A stretch of 64,000 nt of DNA from Rhodococcus opacus B4 (GCF_000010805.1 NC_012522.1:1364001-1428000); one strand, 5' to 3'; shown: positions 40,983 to 50,013, counted from the first letter of the stretch. A program made the numbers and translations. Notes: a model not told the origin generated them from the sequence alone.

Positions 40983-41624
40983 CTATCCGGCCCGCGCGTG
41001 CCGGCGCTGGATGAAGAGGAGCCAGAACACCGGTGCGCCGACGACGGCGAGGATTGTCGCGAAGACGCGCAGCCCCACGTGCCCTTCGCCGAAGGGGGCG
41101 ATCATGAGGACGATCGTGCATAGGACGGCGCCGAGGAGTTGCCAGTGCGCGCCGAAGAAACCTGCGACCATCGCCCATGCGTTGCGGGCGACGATGCGCG
41201 CCGGCGACTCGGGCTTCGGTGCGGGCGGCGGGGACGGGGCCACCGCTACCGTCGAGTTACGCGCGGCGGCCACCAGTTTCGGGGCGTGGGCGCCGAGCGG
41301 CGGGGTTTCGCCGTCGGGCTCGCACCGGAACAGGGCGATGCCCACCGCGTCCGCGTAGTCGACGGCCTCATCGGTGTATCCGGGGCCGGAGAAATACAGG
41401 AGTTTGCGGGCATGACTGGTTCCGCGGGTGTCGTAGAGGTTCGCGAGGTCCGCCTTGCCTGCGCTGCCGCCCCGCCACTTCACCTGCGCGTACGCGCGCG
41501 ACGAGTAGACGTCGATGCCGCCGTCCGCGCCGCCGAGCAGCGCTGTCGCGTCGCCGTAACCGAGCTTCTGCATCTGCTCGGCGGCGTTGATTTCAGCTTC
41601 AGCCGCCGTGCGTATGCGTGCCAT
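40983..41624 (-). CDS. Mrr-like restriction endonuclease-fold protein with C-terminal membrane helices
   Basis: A protein of 213 aa. The N-terminal domain is Mrr_cat-like: GGADGGIDVYSSRAYAQVKW places the PD-(D/E)xK residues at Asp38 and Gln47-Val-Lys49, the D...QxK variant usual in Mrr proteins. RKLLYFSGPGYTDEAVDYADAVGIALF continues the fold. After a Pro-rich linker come two hydrophobic segments (about 152-175 and 182-202). Mrr nucleases cut modified DNA. Membrane-tethered versions are widespread in actinobacteria and may act against incoming DNA, though this is not established. Confidence 0.75.
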   Translation of the reverse strand: MARIRTAAEAEINAAEQMQKLGYGDATALLGGADGGIDVYSSRAYAQVKWRGGSAGKADLANLYDTRGTSHARKLLYFSGPGYTDEAVDYADAVGIALFRCEPDGETPPLGAHAPKLVAAARNSTVAVAPSPPPAPKPESPARIVARNAWAMVAGFFGAHWQLLGAVLCTIVLMIAPFGEGHVGLRVFATILAVVGAPVFWLLFIQRRHARAG

Positions 41625-41814
41625 GCCTCACTCCCCCAGATCGAACCATTCTTTCCCTTCGAAGGTACCCGCAGATCCGGCCAAACCAGCTATCCGCCGG
41701 TGAACGTCACACCGGCGGCATCGAATTGCAACACACTGCAACCCTTCCCGCCTCCTGCCGGCGCCCGTACCGTTCCCCGAATCAGCACGTTCACAACGCA
41801 GTGAGGGCGGATTC

Positions 41815-42870
41815 ATGAGGGCAGCACGCTTCCACGGACGACGCGACATCCGGATCGACGACATCCCCGAGCCGGAACTGCGGCCGGGCGCGGTGAAACT
41901 CCGGGTCGCGTGGTGCGGCATCTGCGGCACCGACCTCCACGAGTACCTCGAGGGCCCGATCTTCATCTCCCCGCCGGGACATCCGCATCCGCTGTCGCAC
42001 GAGAACGCCCCGGTGACGATGGGCCACGAGTTCTCCGGGACGGTGGAGGAGGTCGGCGAGGGCGTCACCGACGTCGCGGTGGGCGACAACGTGGTGGTGG
42101 AGCCGTACTTCGTGTGCAACGAGTGCGCGTCCTGCAGGGCAAGCAACTATCACCTGTGTACGAAGATGGGTTTCATCGGATTGGCCGGTGGGGGAGGCGG
42201 ACTCAGCGAGAAGGTGGTGGTCGACCGCCGCTGGGTGCACAAGATCGGCGACATCCCGCTCGACGAGGCGGCCCTGATCGAACCGCTCAGCGTCGCGCAT
42301 CATGCGGTCGTCCGCAGCGGGGCGAAGGCCGGCGACGTCGCGCTGGTCGGCGGTGCGGGGCCGATCGGACTCCTGGTGGCCGCGGTCCTGAAGGGTCTGG
42401 GTGTCACCACGATCGTCACGGAACTCAGTGACGCCCGGAAGCAGAAGGCACTGTCGAGCGGGGTCGCGCACCACGTCGTCGACCCGTCGTCCGAGGACGT
42501 GAAAGCGCGTGTGCTCGAGTTGACCGACGGTGTCGGCGCCGACCTCGGATTCGAATGCGCGGGGGTCAACGCCGTCCTCGACACCATCCTCGACGCCGTC
42601 CGGCCCGCGGCGGTCGTGGTGAACGTGTCGATCTGGGGCAAGCCGGCGACGGTCGACATGCAGAAGCTCGTCCTCAAGGAGATCGATCTGCGCGGCACCA
42701 TCGCTTACGTCCGCGATCACGAGGCGGTGATCGAGATGGTGCGCAGCGGGGTGATCGACCTGGCCCCGTTCATCACCGGCCGGATCGAACTCGACAACCT
42801 GGTCTCCGACGGCCTCACGACGTTGATCGAGCACAACGACACGGCGGTGAAGATCCTGGTCCGGGCGTGA
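41815..42870 (+). CDS. Zinc-dependent alcohol dehydrogenase, 2,3-butanediol dehydrogenase type
   Basis: A 351-aa medium-chain dehydrogenase. Catalytic zinc ligands: Cys37 in GICGTD, His/Glu in MGHEFSG. Structural zinc ligands: the four Cys of CNECASCRASNYHLC. Rossmann motif GGAGPIGLLVA follows. GTDLHEYLEGPIFI and HPHPLSHENAPVTMGHEF are typical of (R,R)-butanediol dehydrogenases, which interconvert acetoin and 2,3-butanediol with NAD. It has its own 190-bp upstream region and converges with the PucR gene 3 bp away, so it is probably a single-gene unit. Confidence 0.88.
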   Translation: MRAARFHGRRDIRIDDIPEPELRPGAVKLRVAWCGICGTDLHEYLEGPIFISPPGHPHPLSHENAPVTMGHEFSGTVEEVGEGVTDVAVGDNVVVEPYFVCNECASCRASNYHLCTKMGFIGLAGGGGGLSEKVVVDRRWVHKIGDIPLDEAALIEPLSVAHHAVVRSGAKAGDVALVGGAGPIGLLVAAVLKGLGVTTIVTELSDARKQKALSSGVAHHVVDPSSEDVKARVLELTDGVGADLGFECAGVNAVLDTILDAVRPAAVVVNVSIWGKPATVDMQKLVLKEIDLRGTIAYVRDHEAVIEMVRSGVIDLAPFITGRIELDNLVSDGLTTLIEHNDTAVKILVRA

Positions 42871-42873
42871 CCG

Positions 42874-44385
42874 TCAGTCGGGTTCGTCCGTCGACGGTGT
42901 CACTGCCCTGGCCTTGAGCGCCAGCCACAACTCCATGCGGTCGTCGGCCTGGTCGAGGTTCCGCCCGGTCAGTGCCGCGATCTTGTCGATCCGGTTCCGG
43001 ACGGTGTTGCGGTGCACGGAGAGGGCGGCCGCCGCGGGGTCCCATGCCCCGTTGGCTCGCAGCCATTCCTCGAGCGTTCGCTGGAGTTCGACGCGTTCGC
43101 GCGGCTCGAGCTGATCGAGGGGTGCGAGGACGGCGGTCGAGAAGCCGCTGAGCACGTCGGCCGAGCCGAGGCGCAGCAGCAACTGGACCGTCTCCCCTTC
43201 CTTGGCGTCGACGGCGCGGCCGAGTCGGGCACTGACGGCGACGAGGGATCGCGCCTGCATCGCCGACACGGCCAGCGCGTCCACGGGAACCAGCGCGCCG
43301 ATCCCGATCGCGCATCCCTCCGCCACGCTCGACAGCAGGTCGGCGAGCCCGGCGGATTCGGGGTGCGCGATCTCGATGTCCGAGTTGCGCTGTCTCAGGA
43401 CGGAATCCGGAAGGGCCGAAGCGATCCGGGCGGTCAGGTCGGCCACCGAATCGGGGGTGGAGCGCACGACGGCGATCTGCAGGGGGTCGCGGGGCAGCCC
43501 GATGCCGGCAGCGATCTGATGGGCGCGCTCCCTCCGAAGTCCGGGCCTGAGCAGCTGTGCCAGCGCCGCCGCCCGCCGCTGTCGCTCGGGTTCGCCTGCC
43601 ACGTGACGGCGTTCGAGTTCGAGCGACAGCAGCGAGACGAGCACATTGGACGCGTGCCGCAGCGCGCTGTCCGCCGACCGCTCGAGCACGACGAACGCGA
43701 GCGGGTTCTCGATTCGGACGGGGTGCAGTTCGAGTTCCCGCCGACCGGCGCCGCCGAACGCTGTCCAGCCCTTCGCTCGGGTGGTGTAGCGACCCACCTG
43801 GTCCTGGGCGTCCTGCAGGAACGCTTCATCGACGCCGTCGGAGAGCTGGACGACCCCACCCGACGCGTCCAGCACCGCGCACAGTGAGCCGCTGACGGAA
43901 CGCCACGTGTCGAGCAGTCCGCTCAGCGGCGACGGTCCGGCCGCGACCGCGGTGAGCTGATAGCTGAGCTCGATCGCGTCCTCGAGGGCACGCTTCTCCT
44001 CCTCGGCTATCCGGGAGAAGATCCACTTGGTGATGGCGATGAACGGCACCGAGTCGGGGGCGATGAGCAGCGGGACGCCGAATTCACGCGCGGCCGCGAC
44101 GAGCGGCTCCGGGGGTGCCTGGTAGGGCAGCCCGTGCCCCAGACCGAGGCACAGTGCGGCGACCCCGCCCGCGACACAGTCCCGCACGTAGTCGCGGCAC
44201 CCGGCTTCGGTGGTGGGAAGCATGAGGCCGACGGTCATCAGCAACTCCCCGCCCTGGAGCCAGTCCCGCGGACGCGTCAGTTCGGACACGTGCGCTGCGG
44301 TGATGGGGTTGTCCACCCCCGCCGTCCCGCTCATCGATGTGAGCCGCAGCGTGGGGGCGGACAGGACGTCCTGAACGGTGATCAC
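42874..44385 (-). CDS. PucR family transcriptional regulator
   Basis: A protein of 503 aa: an N-terminal purine catabolism PucR domain (TVQDVLSAPTLRL..GGELLMTVGLMLP), a central GGDEF-like CdaR domain, and a C-terminal PucR helix-turn-helix (WDPAAAALSVHRNTVRNRIDKIAALTGRNL). Members regulate purine, pyrimidine, sugar-acid and similar pathways. It is divergent from an NCS1 nucleobase-type permease across 121 bp, so that permease and the SnoaL-like gene behind it are its likely targets. Confidence 0.88.
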   Translation of the reverse strand: MITVQDVLSAPTLRLTSMSGTAGVDNPITAAHVSELTRPRDWLQGGELLMTVGLMLPTTEAGCRDYVRDCVAGGVAALCLGLGHGLPYQAPPEPLVAAAREFGVPLLIAPDSVPFIAITKWIFSRIAEEEKRALEDAIELSYQLTAVAAGPSPLSGLLDTWRSVSGSLCAVLDASGGVVQLSDGVDEAFLQDAQDQVGRYTTRAKGWTAFGGAGRRELELHPVRIENPLAFVVLERSADSALRHASNVLVSLLSLELERRHVAGEPERQRRAAALAQLLRPGLRRERAHQIAAGIGLPRDPLQIAVVRSTPDSVADLTARIASALPDSVLRQRNSDIEIAHPESAGLADLLSSVAEGCAIGIGALVPVDALAVSAMQARSLVAVSARLGRAVDAKEGETVQLLLRLGSADVLSGFSTAVLAPLDQLEPRERVELQRTLEEWLRANGAWDPAAAALSVHRNTVRNRIDKIAALTGRNLDQADDRMELWLALKARAVTPSTDEPD

Positions 44386-44506
44386 CGGTGACCTCTTGTA
44401 CTAATTGCCCAACCGTAATAGACGAACTGTACATCTCGCCTCTGGTGCCGGAGCGGCGCAGTGCGCAGAGTAGTGATCAGAGCCACAGCACCTTCTAGGA
44501 GTTTCA

Positions 44507-45961
44507 GTGACAGATCACTCAGGCGACACCGCCGCGACCCTCGGTGGCACCATCGAGACCCGGTCGATCGACTACGTCCCCGAGGACGAACGTCACGGGA
44601 AGGTCCGCGACCAGGGCCCCTTCTGGTTCGTCGGAAACTTCCAGCCCTTCACGGTGGCCATCGGTTTCGTCGGCCCCGCCCTCGGCCTGTCGTTGGGCTG
44701 GACAGTCGTGGCGGGCATTCTCGGCATCTTCTTCGGAACGTTGTTCATGGCGTTCCACGCGTCGCAGGGACCGGTGCTCGGACTCCCGCAGATGGTGCAG
44801 TCCCGTGCGCAGTTCGGCTATCGCGGTGTCGTCCTCGCACTCATCGGGACGTTGTTCACGTACGTCGGGTTCAACGTCGTGGACGTCGTCATCATCAAGG
44901 CGGGTCTGCACAGCATCTTCGGGTGGAACGCGGCAATCATCGCCGTCGTCATCACCGCGGTCGCGACGCTGCTCGCGATCTACGGTCACGATCTGCTGCA
45001 CCTGTCGTTTCGTGTGCTGTTCTGGCTGTCGCTGCCGCTGTGGGCGATCCTCACGTGGGGTGTCGTGTTCGGGCACGCCGGCGGCGGCGACGCGGGCGCC
45101 GCGACGGGCGGGTTCACCCTGCTGGCGTTCATCGCCCAGTTCAGTGTCGCGGCCTCCTACAACATCACCTACGCGCCGTACGTGTCGGACTACTCGCGGT
45201 ACCTGCCGCGCAACACGCGGACGTCGGCCATCGTGTCGGCCGTGTTCCTCGGCGCCTCCGCGTCGCCGGTGTGGCTGATCCCGGTGGGCGCGTGGATGGC
45301 CACCCGACTGGGAGCGACGGATGCGCTCGCCGGCATCCACGACGCCGGGAACTCGGTGGTCCCGTTCCTCGGCAGCGTGCTCGCACTCGTCGCGACGCTC
45401 GTGCTGGTGGCGACCATGGGCCTGAACGCGTACAGCGGCATGCTGACCGTGATCACCGGCATCGACTCCTTCCGGAAGGTCACCCCGTCCCGCCGGATCC
45501 GGGTGGTGACCGTGCTCGCGCTGGCCGCGGTCTGGCTGGTGCTGAGTCTGCTGTTCACCGATTCGACGACCGTTCTGAACACGACATTGCTGATCATGCT
45601 GTACCTCCTCGTGCCCTGGACCGCCGTCAATCTCACCGACTTCTTCTTCGTGCGCCGCGGGCACTACGCCATCACCGACCTGTTCACGCCGGACGGGCTG
45701 TACGGAATGTGGTCGTGGCGGGGTATGACGGCCTTCTTCGCCGGCATCGTCGCGTCCGTTCCGTTCATGGTGCTGCCGTTCTACGTCGGACCGATCGCCG
45801 CGGCCCTCGGTGAGGTCGACGTCGCGTTCGCGGTCGGACTCGCCGTGTCCGGGATCGTGTACTGGGTGCTGTCCCGGTCGCTGGACCTGGACACCGAGGA
45901 ACGGTTCATCGAGGACAGCGAAGCCGCACTGGCAGGCGAGGAGACCCCCGCTCATGGCTGA
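44507..45961 (+). CDS. NCS1 family nucleobase/cytosine-type permease
   Basis: A membrane protein of 484 aa with 12 predicted helices in the NCS1 (cytosine-purine permease, CodB-like) pattern. Marks: VGNFQPFTVAIGF in TM1, GLPQMVQSRAQFGYRG after TM2, SYNITYAPYVSDYSRYLP before the mid-helix, NLTDFFFVRRGHY near TM10. The usual cargo is cytosine, allantoin, hydantoin or a related ring, moved with protons or sodium. The GTG start follows TAGGAG. The gene overlaps the next by 8 bp and is divergent from a PucR regulator. Confidence 0.88.
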   Translation: MTDHSGDTAATLGGTIETRSIDYVPEDERHGKVRDQGPFWFVGNFQPFTVAIGFVGPALGLSLGWTVVAGILGIFFGTLFMAFHASQGPVLGLPQMVQSRAQFGYRGVVLALIGTLFTYVGFNVVDVVIIKAGLHSIFGWNAAIIAVVITAVATLLAIYGHDLLHLSFRVLFWLSLPLWAILTWGVVFGHAGGGDAGAATGGFTLLAFIAQFSVAASYNITYAPYVSDYSRYLPRNTRTSAIVSAVFLGASASPVWLIPVGAWMATRLGATDALAGIHDAGNSVVPFLGSVLALVATLVLVATMGLNAYSGMLTVITGIDSFRKVTPSRRIRVVTVLALAAVWLVLSLLFTDSTTVLNTTLLIMLYLLVPWTAVNLTDFFFVRRGHYAITDLFTPDGLYGMWSWRGMTAFFAGIVASVPFMVLPFYVGPIAAALGEVDVAFAVGLAVSGIVYWVLSRSLDLDTEERFIEDSEAALAGEETPAHG

Positions 45962-46361
45962 CGCGACGACGGCTGACGTCCAGCACGCGATCGACGCGCT
46001 GATCCGGGCATTCGGCGAGCACGACACGGCCGCCTACTTCGAGGCGTTCAGCCCGGACGCGACGTTCGTCTTCTACACCCACCCGGTGCCGCTGCCGAGC
46101 CGCGACGCCTACCGCGCCCTGTGGACCGAGTGGGAGTCGGACGGGTTCCGCGTCCTGGCGTGCCGTTCCAGCGAGCAGTGCGTCACGTTCCCGGCCCCGG
46201 ATGTCGCGGTGCTGACGCATCGGGTCGGCACCACTGTGCGGGATTCGACGGGGACCGTCGAGCTCGACGAGCGGGAGACGATCCTGTTCCGGCGTCGCGA
46301 CGATTCGGGCTGGATCGCCGTCCACGAGCACCTGTCGCCGCAGTCCGGTCCAGCGGTGTAA
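45954..46361 (+). CDS. SnoaL/NTF2-like protein in the permease operon
   Basis: A protein of 135 aa of the SnoaL-like/DUF4440 NTF2 fold: VQHAIDALIRAFGEHDTAAYFEAFSPDATFVFYTHPVPL at the N-terminus, then RDAYRALWTEWE, and strands ending ETILFRRRDDSGWIAVHEHLS. Its start lies inside the permease gene (8-bp overlap), so the two are translated together. The function may be a small hydrolase or isomerase on the imported ring compound, or ligand binding. This is inferred from context only. Confidence 0.78.
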   Translation: MADATTADVQHAIDALIRAFGEHDTAAYFEAFSPDATFVFYTHPVPLPSRDAYRALWTEWESDGFRVLACRSSEQCVTFPAPDVAVLTHRVGTTVRDSTGTVELDERETILFRRRDDSGWIAVHEHLSPQSGPAV

Positions 46362-46486
46362 CTGACAGATAGCTGGCTCGACGTGGACCGCGTCACATCA
46401 GGACCCCGTCGAGTTGCGGAGGCAGACGCCCGACGGTGTACTGGTCAGTAAACCTGCCCGGCTCGGCATATCGCGAAGGTGTACAG

Positions 46487-46639
46487 ATGACGGATGAACG
46501 GCCCGGCAAGAAGAAGTCCCCACCGGAGAAGGCGTCGCGATCGACACCGAAGGAGGCGACCCCGGACGTCTCCAAGACCGACCTCGCGGCCGTCGTCGAT
46601 GCACTCACCGCGACGAACGAGAAGAACTTCGACTTCTGA
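46487..46639 (+). CDS. Small basic/acidic protein, 50 aa
   Basis: A short frame with GAAGGTG before its ATG. The first half is rich in Lys and Pro (ERPGKKKSPPEKASRSTPKE), and the second half forms a likely helix (DLAAVVDALTATNEKNFDF). I do not recognise it. It starts 125 bp after the SnoaL-like gene and ends 9 bp before the convergent DUF2156 gene. Such small charged proteins are often missed or dubious; the ribosome site and composition favour a real gene. Confidence 0.45.
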   Translation: MTDERPGKKKSPPEKASRSTPKEATPDVSKTDLAAVVDALTATNEKNFDF

Positions 46640-46648
46640 CCCCGCGCC

Positions 46649-48010
46649 TCAGCCCCGCTCGCGGTGCGGCACGAACTCGAACGTCAGGCACGCGAACGCC
46701 ACGGGCAGCAGGTAGCGGAACCGCAGGAGCACGTATCGCCGGTTCCCCGTGGAATGGAACTTGCCGAGGTAGCGGTACAGCGACTCCAACGCGATCAGCG
46801 CGTCGCCCAGGTGCAGGATGCGGCGGAAGAGCCGGGCCCCTGCACCGGGTGCATCGGGGTCGAGAAGTTCGGGGAACGCCGCGAACGACAGCGAGACGTA
46901 CCGGGCACCGGTCCGCTCGGCGTACCGGATGACGTCGACGGTCATGCGTTCGTCGGTGCCGTTCGGGGCGTCGTCGCCGCGCCACGGTACGTCGAGGCTC
47001 AGTTCCCGTGCCGAACCGGCGGTCCCGTACCTCTGAAACGCGACGGCGCGCCCGGACGCATCGCGTGCGATGACGAGGAGAAGTCCGGGAAGCGTCCCGT
47101 CCAGCAGGTGGTCGAGGATCATCGAGAACCCGCGGCGCTGATGTCCGGCGCGGGCGTCGTCGACGATGGCCGTCAACTCGCGTCGGGTCGGTTCGTCGAG
47201 GGCCGCCTCGGGGACGATCTCGGTGGTGATCCCGGCATTGTGCGTGCGCTGCACCGCCTGCCGGAGGTTGCGGAATTTCCTGCCGTGCAGGGTGAATCCG
47301 CCGACATCGATCACCACGTCGCGGCCGATCGGGACCGCTCTCAACGACTTTCGGGTGTCGCCGCCGATCTCCCACAGCCGGGCGACGCGTTCCCCCGCGC
47401 CGAGCACTGCGACGCGCCACCCACGTTCGGCGGCGAACTCGTCGAACTCGTCGAGGAGCGCGACGAACTCGACGGGGTCGCCGATGGGATCGCCGGCGAC
47501 GACGGCTATCCCGGACCTCGCCCGGTAGGCGATCGCCGCGGTGCCGGAGGCGTTGAAGTAGTACGACTTCGCCGAATTGAGGGCGAACGGCGACAGCGGG
47601 TCCTCCGTGGTCTGCTGGATCAGGGCGAAGACGCGGGCACGGTCCTCCGGTTGCGGCACACTGCGCACCGGCAGCATCAGGACTGGTCCGGTCGCCACGA
47701 GGAGGACGAACCCCGGCGCCGGATGGGCGCTCGTGTAGGCGACATCGGCGGCGGCCACGAACAACACCGCCCCGACCATGTGCGTCAGGGTGACGGGTCG
47801 CCGCAGGTGCAGTCCCCGGGCCACGAACAGCATCGCGACTCCGGCCGCCACCATCCCGGGTCGCACGGGACCCGACCGCGTGGCCATCCACAGGAGCACG
47901 AGACCGACCACGACAGTCGCGCCGACGAGCGCCGCCCGCGCCGCGGGCGACTCGGGCCGGTACACCCGCAGCCCGGGCACGGTCATCGGAGTCGACTTCG
48001 AATTCTGCAT
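46649..48010 (-). CDS. DUF2156 (MprF-like phosphatidylglycerol lysyltransferase domain) membrane protein
   Basis: A protein of 453 aa. About four hydrophobic segments occupy residues 25-125; the C-terminal ~320 residues form the DUF2156/GNAT-like domain of MprF. Visible motifs are YRARSGIAVVAGDPIGDP, LHGRKFRNLRQAVQRTHNAGI and GARYVSLSFAAFPELL. In MprF this domain transfers an aminoacyl group from tRNA to phosphatidylglycerol at the inner membrane face, altering charge and antibiotic resistance. The long flippase part of full MprF is missing, and the acceptor may differ. The ATG at 48010 follows GCAGGGG; a GTG at 48016 is also possible. Confidence 0.8.
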   Translation of the reverse strand: MQNSKSTPMTVPGLRVYRPESPAARAALVGATVVVGLVLLWMATRSGPVRPGMVAAGVAMLFVARGLHLRRPVTLTHMVGAVLFVAAADVAYTSAHPAPGFVLLVATGPVLMLPVRSVPQPEDRARVFALIQQTTEDPLSPFALNSAKSYYFNASGTAAIAYRARSGIAVVAGDPIGDPVEFVALLDEFDEFAAERGWRVAVLGAGERVARLWEIGGDTRKSLRAVPIGRDVVIDVGGFTLHGRKFRNLRQAVQRTHNAGITTEIVPEAALDEPTRRELTAIVDDARAGHQRRGFSMILDHLLDGTLPGLLLVIARDASGRAVAFQRYGTAGSARELSLDVPWRGDDAPNGTDERMTVDVIRYAERTGARYVSLSFAAFPELLDPDAPGAGARLFRRILHLGDALIALESLYRYLGKFHSTGNRRYVLLRFRYLLPVAFACLTFEFVPHRERG

Positions 48011-48058
48011 GCGCACACCCCTGCCCCAGGTGACGACTGTTCCCGTTACTCCAATCTA

Positions 48059-48116
48059 GCGGCTCCGCCGCCCGTGAGTGGTCAAGGAGTCTCTGGACTC
48101 TTTACGCACTCACGGG
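48059..48116. terminator. Nested two-stem hairpin at the ferredoxin end
   Basis: The outer stem CCCGTGAGTG (48071-48080) and CACTCACGGG (48107-48116) is perfect over 10 bp. Inside it AAGGAGTC (48084-48091) pairs with GACTCTTT (48096-48103), one G-T, closing a 4-nt loop. A partial mini-palindrome GCGGCTCCGCC precedes it. The ferredoxin TGA lies inside the right arm, just as in the decayed paralogue at 16.39 kb. It should terminate the flavoprotein-ferredoxin transcript. Confidence 0.75.
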
Positions 48117-48421
48117 CGAAGCCTGGGCCCGACGGCGGTGAGGGAGCCCGGGGCTCGCCCCTTCCCCCAACCGAGCTTTTCGCGGTACCGGCCGATGTGC
48201 TCGCGTGGGATGTCCTGCCCGTCGATGAGCGGGGTGGACTGCGGATCCACGTAGAGCGCGTCGACGGGGCAGTACGCCTCGCACATGAAGCACGTCTGGC
48301 AGTCCGACTGCCGCGCGATCACGGGGATCCCGGTATCGGTGCGGTCGAACACGTTGGTGGGGCACGCGTCGACGCACTTGTCGCAGCCGATGCACGCGTC
48401 GGCCAGCAGCAGTTCGATCAC
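48110..48421 (-). CDS. 2[4Fe-4S] ferredoxin, partner of the AprA-like flavoprotein
   Basis: A protein of 103 aa with two cluster motifs: CIGCDKCVDACP (10-21) and CQTCFMCEAYCP (41-52), then an extended C-terminal tail ending in an HIGRYREKLGW helix. It resembles the ferredoxin subunit next to AprA/fumarate-reductase-like flavoproteins and would carry electrons to or from that enzyme. The GTG start overlaps the flavoprotein stop by 4 bp (GTGA), so the two are made together. Its stop is inside a terminator arm. Confidence 0.9.
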   Translation of the reverse strand: MIELLLADACIGCDKCVDACPTNVFDRTDTGIPVIARQSDCQTCFMCEAYCPVDALYVDPQSTPLIDGQDIPREHIGRYREKLGWGKGRAPGSLTAVGPRLRP

Positions 48422-50013
48422 GAGGCCACTCGCAACAGGCCGCTGTGCGCCGCGCCGGTCGCGGTCCAGACGTCATCGAGTCCGCCGGTGAGGATGTGGT
48501 GGTGCTGCGCGGGATCGAGGTCGGGATAGTCGGCGCGCTTGCTCATTCCGCGGGTTTCCGTCCGCGCGAGCGTCGAGTGGTACATCCACCGGCCCACCGC
48601 GGTGATCGCCGCGGCCTGACGGGTACGGACCCGCTCGTCCCCGGAGTCGCCGCCGAGCCCCAGCGACAGCGCCGTCCACAGCGACTCCAGTTCGTCGAGC
48701 GCGCCCTGCACCCGGACGCCGTCCCGCAGGTAGTTCTTCTCGTACGGGATGAGCTCGGCCTGGGCGGCAGCGACGACGGCGGACGCCGCCAGCCCCGACC
48801 GTTGCGTGGGCCGCAGACCGGCCCGGCCCGCGGGGCGGAGTTCGCCTGCCGGCACCCGACGTTCGGTTCGGGCGAACCGCGCGGCCCCGGTGCCCGCCCA
48901 GCTGCCGGACGACATCGCCCACGCCGAGTTGTGGCTGCCGCCGCCGGTGAAGCCGCCGCAGATGCGTTCGCGGGTGGCGGCGTCGCCTGCGGCGAACAGT
49001 CCGGGCACGGAGGTGGCGCAGGTGTCGTCGACGACGTCGATGCCGCCCGTTCCGCGCACCGTGCCCTCGGCGAGCATGCTGACCTCGAAGCGGTCGGTGA
49101 ACGGGTTGATGCCGCGACGGTCGAACTGCAGGAAGAAGTTGGGCTGGCCGAGCCGCATCTGGCGCTGCACTTCGCCGTCGGCACGGTCGAGCTGTGCGAA
49201 CACCGGCTCGGACAGCAGCGTTCTCGCGATCACCGACCGCCCCTTGGTGGAGCCGGCCCCCTCGAGGACGCGTCCGTCGGCATGGAAGAACGTGGCGTAG
49301 CCGTAGTAGGCGGTTTTCGTGATGGTGGAGTTGGCGGGGACGATCGCGTACGCGTTGGAGAACTCCATGCCGGAGAACGTGGCACCCACCTCGGCGGCCA
49401 TCAGCGCGCCGTCGCCGGTGTCGACATTCGTGCCCAGCGCGCGGGACAGGAACGCGCAGCCGCCGCTCGCGATGACGACGGCGCCCGCGGTGATCCGGTA
49501 GTCGCGGTCGTCCCGGCGCTGGTAGCCGGCGGCGCCGCGAACCTGGCCGTCGGTGTCGACGAGCAGTTCGAGGGCCGGTGAGTGGTCGAGGATCCGGACG
49601 CCCGCCTTCTTGATCCACGCCCGCATCCGGCGCATGTATTCGGGACCTTGGAGTCCGGTGCGGATCTGCCTGCCGGTGTCGGGATCGATGGGGAACGGGT
49701 AGCGGCCTTCCTCGGCGAGGAGGTTCATGTTCGTGTACGTCTGGTCGAGGACGCGGTCCATCCAGTGGTGGTCGGCGAGATGTCCGCCGAGCGTTTCGCG
49801 GCTGGCCTTGGCCGTCGCCCGCGCCGACGGGTCGGGGTCGACGTACCAGACGCCGGTGCCCGAAGGCGCGGTCGCGCCGCTGGTTCCGCAGTACCCCTTG
49901 TCGACGAGGACGACGTCCGCCCCGGATTGCCGTGCGCGCAGCGCCGCCCACGTGCCGGCGGGGCCGCCGCCGATGACGAGGACATCGGTGCTCAGGTCGA
50001 GAAGTTCGGTCAT
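48418..50013 (-). CDS. AprA/fumarate-reductase-like FAD flavoprotein
   Basis: A 531-aa member of the succinate dehydrogenase/fumarate reductase/adenylylsulfate reductase flavoprotein superfamily. FAD-binding VIGGGPAGTWAALRA (13-27), DKGYCGTSG, LQGPEYMRRMRAW, VVIASGGCAFLSRALG, LFAAGDAA and GGFTGGGSHNSAWAM are visible; the last supplies FAD and substrate contacts. With a dedicated ferredoxin it forms a two-subunit redox enzyme of unknown substrate. Related operons elsewhere sit near sulfonate or nitrogen uptake genes, but none is here. The ATG at 50013 follows AGGAG. A decayed paralogue lies at 16.4-17.65 kb. Confidence 0.85.
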   Translation of the reverse strand: MTELLDLSTDVLVIGGGPAGTWAALRARQSGADVVLVDKGYCGTSGATAPSGTGVWYVDPDPSARATAKASRETLGGHLADHHWMDRVLDQTYTNMNLLAEEGRYPFPIDPDTGRQIRTGLQGPEYMRRMRAWIKKAGVRILDHSPALELLVDTDGQVRGAAGYQRRDDRDYRITAGAVVIASGGCAFLSRALGTNVDTGDGALMAAEVGATFSGMEFSNAYAIVPANSTITKTAYYGYATFFHADGRVLEGAGSTKGRSVIARTLLSEPVFAQLDRADGEVQRQMRLGQPNFFLQFDRRGINPFTDRFEVSMLAEGTVRGTGGIDVVDDTCATSVPGLFAAGDAATRERICGGFTGGGSHNSAWAMSSGSWAGTGAARFARTERRVPAGELRPAGRAGLRPTQRSGLAASAVVAAAQAELIPYEKNYLRDGVRVQGALDELESLWTALSLGLGGDSGDERVRTRQAAAITAVGRWMYHSTLARTETRGMSKRADYPDLDPAQHHHILTGGLDDVWTATGAAHSGLLRVAS

